64,000 bases of DNA, from positions 558,001 to 622,000 of the forward strand of contig JAEBUN010000014.1 in NCBI GenBank assembly GCA_023014365.1, read 5' to 3'. Positions 57,838-64,000 of this stretch are shown here, in pieces. Source of the stretch: Lepiota brunneoincarnata. Taxonomy: Eukaryota > Basidiomycota > Agaricomycetes > Agaricales > Agaricaceae. Numbering within the stretch: the stretch's first letter is position 1; each line of letters begins with the position of its first letter. The notes beneath the pieces were generated by a model, which had not been told where the DNA came from, did no database searches, and worked only from the letters and a program-made list of their open reading frames with translations. Made by a program: the position numbers and the translations under genes.

Positions 57838-57841
57838 ACGT

Positions 57842-59923
57842 GGAGGACAAATAGGTGGGCGAGGTCGGAGGAGGTGACGGTATCGTAGGTGGGGATGAAT
57901 AAGGATTGCTTCGTGAGTCTGTCGACTATTACTAGGATGGTGTCGTAGCCGGAGGAGGCGGGGAGTTTTTCTATGAAGTCCATGGAGATTGAATTCCAAG
58001 GGCGTTCAGGGATGGGGAGTTGCTTGAGGAGACCGTAGGGGCGGTGGTGCTGGGGTTTAGACCTCATATAGGTGACACAAGACTTACAGAAATCTTTGAC
58101 GAAGGTGCGGACACTAGGCCAGGTGTACTCACGCTGGATGAGCTCCAGCGTTTTATTCTGACCAAAGTGACCAGCTAGGACATGATCATGCTTGTACTGG
58201 AGGACCCAAAGTCGGAGATTGTCGGCATCAGGGACATAGATTCTGTCGTCTAAGAGGAGGAAACCTTTATCATTAAGTGACCAACGGCCTTCTGGGCTGG
58301 CAAGATGGGCAGAAGTGGTCGGATCCGCTGGTAGGGCGGTGAGGATATCGCGGTGTAGCTGATCGAGGTCCATGACTACAGCTGCGCAAAGGGAAGGAGC
58401 ATAAAGAGTGGTGGCACTGGATGGAGGCTGCGAAGTTGTTCATGAGTGAACACAGGCTGGAAATTGTGCAGGTTGACTGATGCATAGTCGCTATTCCCCC
58501 CTTTAGGGTAGATGTCCCATCGTCTAGTTAGGGCATCAGGCTTGGTGCTGAGGCTGGCCGGGTCGGAACCAGATGATGAGGTGGAATTGGGATAGGAACT
58601 CAGGACCAATGAGCTTGGCGGCGAGTAAGGATCTTGGTGGTGCAGAAGTATTCGAGGTTTTTGTGGTCGGTGACTACATCAATAGTAAGAGGGGCACCCT
58701 CAAGATAGTGCCACCAGATACGAAAAGCCTCGAATATCACCAGGAGTTCCTTGTTGTGGGTGTCATAATTAAGTTCAGGCCATGTTAAAGGTGCGGGAAT
58801 GGAATGCAATGGGGTGAACCTCCCCATCATCAGTGATGATAGAGAGGATAGCCGCAAGGGCGTAGTTGGAGGCATCAGTCTCGACAATGATCTGAGCATC
58901 AGGGGGCCCAAGGAGTGAGGACAGGGGCGGATATGAATGCTTCCTTCAGGGAACTGAAGGCTTCGCAGCATTCGTCAGGTGAAATTCCATTTCACATCTT
59001 TGCGGGTGAGGCGAGTGAGCGGAACAACGATGTCAGAGTAACCATGAATGAAGCGACGGTAGAAATTGGCGAAACCTAAGAAGGACTGGATGTCCTTGAC
59101 TTTCTTGGGTTCCGGCCACTCCTGGATGGTCTTGACCTTTGATTAGTCCATTCGGAGATCGTCAGGGGAAAGGATGTAGCCGAGGTATTCCACTGTGTCA
59201 GAGTGGAACTGGCATTTGTCAGGGTGGGCGTATAGACTGTGTTGTTGGAGCCGCTTGAGGACCTCCCTGACTTGGTCACGGTGGATACTGTGATTATCAG
59301 AGTATATCAGAATGTCGTCAAGATAGATAGTAACATTATCGGAGTATATCAGAATGTTGTCAAGATAGATAGTAACGCAGATGTTGAGCATGTCCTTGAA
59401 TATATCGTTCATGAACCGCTGGAAGGTGGCGGGGGCGTTGGTGAGGCCGAAAGGCATAACCATCCATTCAAAGGAGCCGTAGCAGGTCCGAAAGGCGGTC
59501 TTCCATTTGTCACCATCAGCAATGTGGACAAGATGGTAAGCATGACAGGAGGTCGATTTTGGTATATACGTGGGCTTTGCGAGGGGAGTCTAAGAGGTCG
59601 GAGATGAGCGGAAGGGGGTAACGGTCCTTCTGTGGTAATACAGTTGAGACCTCTAAAATCAACACATAAACTGGAGGGAGCCAGTCCTTTTTCTTTACGA
59701 AGAGGACCGGGGCTCCATGAGGAGAAGTGGAGGGGCGAATGAAGCCAATAGATAAATGTTTGTCAATGAAGTCACGTAGAGCTCCAAGCTCTGATTGTGA
59801 AAGGGAGTAAATGGTACCGACCGGAGGCTGACTGCCATCCTCTAGGTTAATCTGGAGGTCGTAAGGGCTGGTGTGGAGCGAGTGTGTCAGCACGCAATTT
59901 ACTGAAAACATCAGCAAACTCAT
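57842..59923 (-). pseudogene. Gypsy B RT, RNase H and integrase N-terminal half
   Basis: RT from 59923 (FIRPSTSPHGAPVLFVKKKD) through [20 protein letters not shown] (59463). The active-site segment is tandemly duplicated: [12 protein letters not shown] followed by [12 protein letters not shown] (about 59290-59370). RNase H lies about 58600-58990 (YDTHNKELLVIFEAFRIWWH). The integrase zinc site (HFGQNKTLELIQREYTW, then KSCVTYMRSKPQHH) and first catalytic Asp (SMDFIEKLP) lie within 57842-58373. Frame changes occur near 59520, 59100 and 58600. Confidence 0.85.
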
Positions 59924-60135
59924 GGTATTCCTCGGGGATGGATGAGAGGTCAGCTGGGTCTTCGGAGACAGAAGAGGACGTGGCTGATGTGGAGGCAGCA
60001 GAGAGATTGATTCAGGAATTGTTGGGAGCCAGGGAGCTTGGCAGCGTGGATAAAGGCAGGAGCATTTATCAGGGATATGTGCGGTTTTGCAAGAGGGGAC
60101 AGATTGGGACGAGGTCCTGGACAGGGGTGGTGAAC

Positions 60136-60545
60136 CTAGGTCAGGAGTGTCAGGGGTGGCCGTAAGCAGGGGCCGATGCGGGTGTGACGCAGGTAGAGAC
60201 GGAAGCAGGATTCTCGAAGTAGGGATGGCCGGAAAGTAATACTGCCCAAAGCCCAGTCAATCAACGGATTGTAGTGGGTGAGCCAGTTGTGTCCTAAGAC
60301 CACAGAACAGGAAGAGTCAAGCCAGGTGACATAAGTGTCCAAAATGATAGATTCACCGGAGGGGAAAGATACAGGCAGTTGCGCAAGCTCCGTAATGTAG
60401 GCATTTGAGGTCCCATCAAATAACCGAAGTTCAATAGCCGGGATGGACGAGGTTGGAATACTATGAGAATGAACAAAAGATGAGTCCACAAAACAGTGAG
60501 TAGAACCACTATCAACAAGAGCTTTGAAAGGAGAAAGAGAAGAGA
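60136..60545 (-). pseudogene. Gypsy B aspartic protease region
   Basis: The minus strand reads the retropepsin-like start with the active-site loop just before [32 protein letters not shown] and [18 protein letters not shown] follow, typical of gypsy protease domains ahead of RT. Small frame changes occur at the 5' side near 60500. Confidence 0.75.
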
Positions 60546-60820
60546 AATCAGAACTAACTACATTGTTCGTTGTAGAAAGTGGGCCCGAAGCTGGAGAGTA
60601 CAGGAGCAGAAACAGAAGATACAGAAGTTACTAAAGGAGAAGTTAATGTAATGTGAAAAGAGTTTGGGTCGGAAAGAGCAGGATGCATTGAGACAGGAAA
60701 CTCTCTGGAGCACAGCAGAGTTCAATGCGAATCCTCAGTCTGTGCAGAGGCCTGAGGACCGCCGACTATTTTTCCGAGCTTGGGAGAGTCGGCGCGTCTG
60801 TCTCAGGGGAGCTGAGCCTG

Positions 60821-61765
60821 TCAGCCTTTAGCCTTGGCATCAGGGAATTTTTTCTTGTCACAGTTAGCAGCCCTGTGATTGGGATCTGCGCAGACAAGGT
60901 AGAGGTTATTGTCGAAACATCGTTGACGTTCCTTGGGGGTTAATTTACTGTCCTTACCAAGTTTACTAGTAAGGTCGGATTTGGGCAGGGCCAATTTCTG
61001 ACTGGTGGGCAAATTGGGCGGATTGCCCTTGAAGTTGTTGTTGGGGGTGCTGCCTCTGTTATTATTGGCAGGCTTGGTGGCAGGTTGCAGGTTAGTCGAG
61101 GTGGAAGGGGATGGGTTACCTCCAGGTTTCCTAGAGGTGGTCAGGTCCGAAGCGGCTTTGGCAGCGGGCCTTCTCGCGTTGGCGCTCCCAGTAGTAAGCA
61201 TTGATCTTCATCGCTGCTGCTTGCATTTCGATGAAGGTGTTGGGCTTGCCGTCGGGCCGATTGGACAGGATGTCCTGGATGCGGTCGGGGAGGCCCTTGT
61301 AGTAGCTGGTGACAAAATACTTTGTCACCCCAGTGGAGTTGGCCAGCTAGGCGGAGAAAGTCGATGTTGTAGATGGCGATCTTCTCATTCGTAGCACATT
61401 CGGAGGGAGTCAAGCTGCTCAGCAGCTTCTCCGGTTGGATCTGCGGGACCGAAATTGGTCTGCAGTTCCAGGGTGAACTGGTCCCAGTCCTCGATCCAGT
61501 TGTGCATTATTCCGTGGTTGTTGGCCTTGTCGAGGCCGATTTCGAAGTGTTGCTGTGCCACGCCTGTGAGGTATGTCAACGCAAAGTTGACCTTGGTGGC
61601 GGGGATAGCAAACTGGGCTGGGTTGGTACGGAAATAGAGTCGGCATTGGAAGAGGAAGGGTTTGAGTTTGGCAGGGTCGGAACCTGTAAAGATGTCAGGT
61701 TCGTGAGCTTTGGTACGGGGAGTTCGAGGAGGCTGTGGGGCTTGAGAGTTCCCACGGCCGTCCAT
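60821..61765 (-). pseudogene. Gypsy B gag
   Basis: Starts MDGRGNSQAPQPPRTPRTKA at 61765, with capsid-like motifs PDIFTGSDPAKLKPFLFQCR and WDQFTLELQTNFGPADPTGE. A frameshift near 61385-61400 moves into the next frame (IQDILSNRPDGKPNTFIEMQ). A basic linker is followed by a degenerate knuckle (CADPNHRAANC). Ends KKKFPDAKAKG. Confidence 0.82.
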
Positions 61766-62224
61766 TTGATCGGCTATGCATTGGAAAACTCGGAGTATGA
61801 GTCTATCATGGTCGTCTCAGGTGTTGCCAGGTGGGATGTTGTTGTTGTTGTCGCCGTTGTCTGATGGTTTGTCATCGCCCGGGGGCCCGTCCCCATTGTC
61901 AGGGTAGTTGTCGGGATCACCAGGGTCACTGGGATCAGGATTGGGGTCGGGGCCGTCATCGGGGCTGTCGGGAGTCTGGAATACTGAAGGTTGTATATCT
62001 TCAGAGAACCAGTCTGGGGTCGAGGGCGCGATAGATTGTCGGCAAGAGTGAGAAGCCCTTGGGGAGTCGGGTTGCAGTTCCTTGGAAGGAGGTTGTCAAG
62101 TGATGCGTTTGCTACGGCAAGCGGCTGGAGTTACCAGAGTGCGAGTATGGGTAACTGTTCGAGAGACCATGGTTAGAAAAAATTCAGAGTGTGGTGGGCA
62201 GGAGGAGTTTGAGTCTGATAATAC

Positions 62225-62891
62225 TGTTAGAGCTGGTGCAGGTCGGGACCAAAGCTGGAGGGTCGGGGTGGTATCCTTGGTATAAGGTAACCGGGGGACA
62301 GGGCGAAGTCAGTACGTAGACTTCGGGACTGAGGTGGAGTACGTCGGGCGGGGGGTTGGACTTGCGGCCTCAGCTTATGTGCTGTGCCCTCCTACTGTCC
62401 TAGTCCATATTTCAGGAAGTCGGAGCCAAAGTGGAGCGAGGCAGAAGAGAGGAGAGGATAGGGAACAGGGAGCTGGTCCGCTGCTCAATTCGATTATCAG
62501 ACTGAGGAGTACAAGCCAAGTACCTACTGGTATATATACTACTGGCCTTACGAACTATGACTTGTACTGACTATGTGCGGAGTGAAGCGGAGACCAATCT
62601 AGTTACAAACAGATTACGAACGGATTACGAATGGAATGGAAACGGGTACAGGTATGGAGACTAATAACGTATCTTGACTACAGACGGGAAATGGAGACGG
62701 GGGTATGAGACACTGAGGGTCAGGTGACCACTGGCACGTGTGGAGGTAGGTCGCGTGATCGGGGCAGTGGGTTGCAGGTCAGAGCAGGTCAGGGGCTGAG
62801 TCGGAGGGCAGAAGGTTGTTGTGTGGAACACACGTGGAGTCGAGAAGCCGAAGTTTAAATGATTAGACTCTGAGTTGGCATGGATATGACA
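62225..62891 (-). repeat. 5' LTR of gypsy B
   Basis: 667 bp, TGTTAGAGC...GATATGACA, with GAGGG at 62892-62896 matching the duplication on the other side (53672-53676). Immediately downstream on the minus strand lies TATTATCAGACTC, resembling the initiator-Met primer site TGGTATCAGAGC. LTR pair, PPT, PBS-like site and TSD define a complete 9.2-kb insertion. Confidence 0.93.
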
Positions 62892-62896
62892 GAGGG

Positions 62897-63296
62897 TGAA
62901 GATGTGGTTGAGTTGGTCATTATAGATCCAATCAGGTTCCATAGATTGGATGAGCTCTCGGTAGATAGTGTTGTCCAAACATTCGTTTCTCCAGCATAAT
63001 TGTTTGGCATCCCAGTCAATGTCTGGGTTATGTTCTGTGAGCCAAGGGAATCCAAGGATGAGTCTTGGGCTTCCAAGGGAGACTACTTTTGGTTTGATCT
63101 CCATATCCTTTCCGTTAACTGTTAGGTTAAGGATTGTATAATGGGTGGCTGTCCCATTTTTGTTAATGGATCCATTGGCATTTTGTACTTCGATGGGTTG
63201 ATCAAGGGGTACTGTCTTGAATGCGTGTTGTCTGACCATTCCAGGGTTGATGAAATTTCCTGCTGCTCCTGAATCGAGTAGGGTGAGTAGTTCCAT
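62897..63296 (-). pseudogene. Gypsy C protease region (5' side of the gypsy B insertion)
   Basis: MELLTLLDSGAAGNFINPGM (retropepsin DSG) at 63296, then RLILGFPWLTEHNPDIDWD. It ends at the gypsy B insertion; with one GAGGG removed the frame continues ...NHIFTL/EPTSFEEINFKA into 53671. It resembles the gypsy A protease (ALIDSGAQGNF, GFPWLEQYNPNINW). Confidence 0.85.
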
Positions 63297-63393
63297 GCTT
63301 TCGGGTCCTTCCTTAGTGATTTTGTGTTTTCAGATTCGACAGGGTATATGTATTATGCGTGCTGAGGATTCCTGTAGTTTTACAACATTAATA

Positions 63394-64000
63394 TCATTGT
63401 GTGGATAGTGAGAGGTTGTAGACCACTTCAGTGAGTTGGTCAATATCCATTGCGTTAGGGTCTGTTGCTTGATAGGGGAGTGGGACACAGCACGTAAAAG
63501 CATTTCTTTTCCCTTTAAATGAGCGAGGGTGTGAAGTCATTGGAAATGAGGGAGGTCCTTGAGTTTGCATATAGTTGCATTGAGTTTGTAATATTTGATA
63601 TGCTGTTTGAGCTTGCTTGAACCAGTCGTTGAGTTTGTTTCCTGGATTGAGGCTAATTGTCTTGATTGCGATGGGGCGATCCAGCCCATTCTTGAAATAG
63701 TTGACCGCTGCCACTCCATCTCCAAGGTCAGCCTGATAGGAAAGTATCTGGAACTGGGATATGTAATCATCAATATATCATCCATTCTGTTTGAGGCGGC
63801 GGATTCTGTCCATTGCATCTGCGGGGACATTGTTTGGGGTGAAGGATGTGTCAAGTCCTTCCAGGAATTTCTTCCATGTTGGAAGGGTCTGGCTTCCATC
63901 AAGTTCCTTGTTTGATTCCAAGAATGCTCCTCTCCATGTTGCAGTGGGGCTGGTGGACATGTATGAAAGGGCAAATTGTATCTTGGTCTTGTCATCGGAA
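63394..64000 (-). pseudogene. Gypsy C gag, runs off right edge
   Basis: One minus-strand frame from the right edge to 63394, broken by a TGA at 63778-63780. Gag features: TWRGAFLESNKELDGSQTLP, TWKKFLEGLDTSFTP, IDDYISQFQILSYQADLGD. The knuckle region is not evident before the stop. The 5' LTR lies outside the window. Confidence 0.78.

Overview
The window looks like a TE-rich stretch of a basidiomycete (Agaricomycete-type) genome. Three host genes can be spliced by hand, each with several introns of about 40-80 nt, and their exon lengths sum to whole codons. Much of the remaining DNA is LTR retrotransposons, LINE-like remnants and a Tc1/mariner element of fungal type. I saw no bacterial operons, CRISPR array, or rRNA or tRNA gene.

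Layout. (1) 1-6.9 kb: degenerate retrotransposons. A minus-strand LTR element (gag plus 5' LTR) sits in a Ty1/copia pol, which also carries a solo LTR; then a copia 3' LTR, a tandem repeat and an LTR fragment. (2) 6.9-9.3 kb: no convincing gene. (3) 9.3-15.3 kb: CpG-retaining host island, all on the minus strand: an uncharacterised ORF, a 224-aa coiled-coil protein, a 198-aa hotdog-fold acyl-CoA thioesterase, another unknown ORF, and an intact 408-aa delta-12-type fatty acid desaturase of 14 exons, several of them tiny. (4) 14.8-33.1 kb: a tandem array of six diverged units. A typical unit holds the 5' end of the desaturase gene (intact gene only in unit 1, truncated copies in units 2, 3, 4 and 6) followed by a small minus-strand gene for a K/R-rich, repeat-containing protein. 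The six small genes share leader and start codon but diverge strongly in coding sequence. Units 4, 5 and 6 carry insertions with target-site duplications. (5) 33.1-36.1 kb: nothing recognisable. (6) 36.1-64 kb: deeply nested TEs. A LINE-type ORF1 (plus) is split by an 8.1-kb Ty3/gypsy chromovirus (gypsy A) and a solo LTR, then by a minus-strand LINE 3' end. That LINE is apparently cut by gypsy C (from 47.5 kb past the right edge), which holds a Tc1/mariner element in its LTR and a complete 9.2-kb gypsy B, which itself holds a solo LTR.

Base composition is mosaic. The copia element, unit 6, gypsy A and gypsy C are CpG-poor, and the in-frame stops I checked there are almost all TGA, as expected from CGA to TGA change (RIP-like mutation or deamination of methylated CpG). 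The host island and gypsy B keep CpG. The desaturase and thioesterase are both acyl-lipid enzymes and lie close together. The main candidate for something undescribed is the tandem family of small fast-evolving proteins; second is the antisense Zn2Cys6-pattern gene inside gypsy B.
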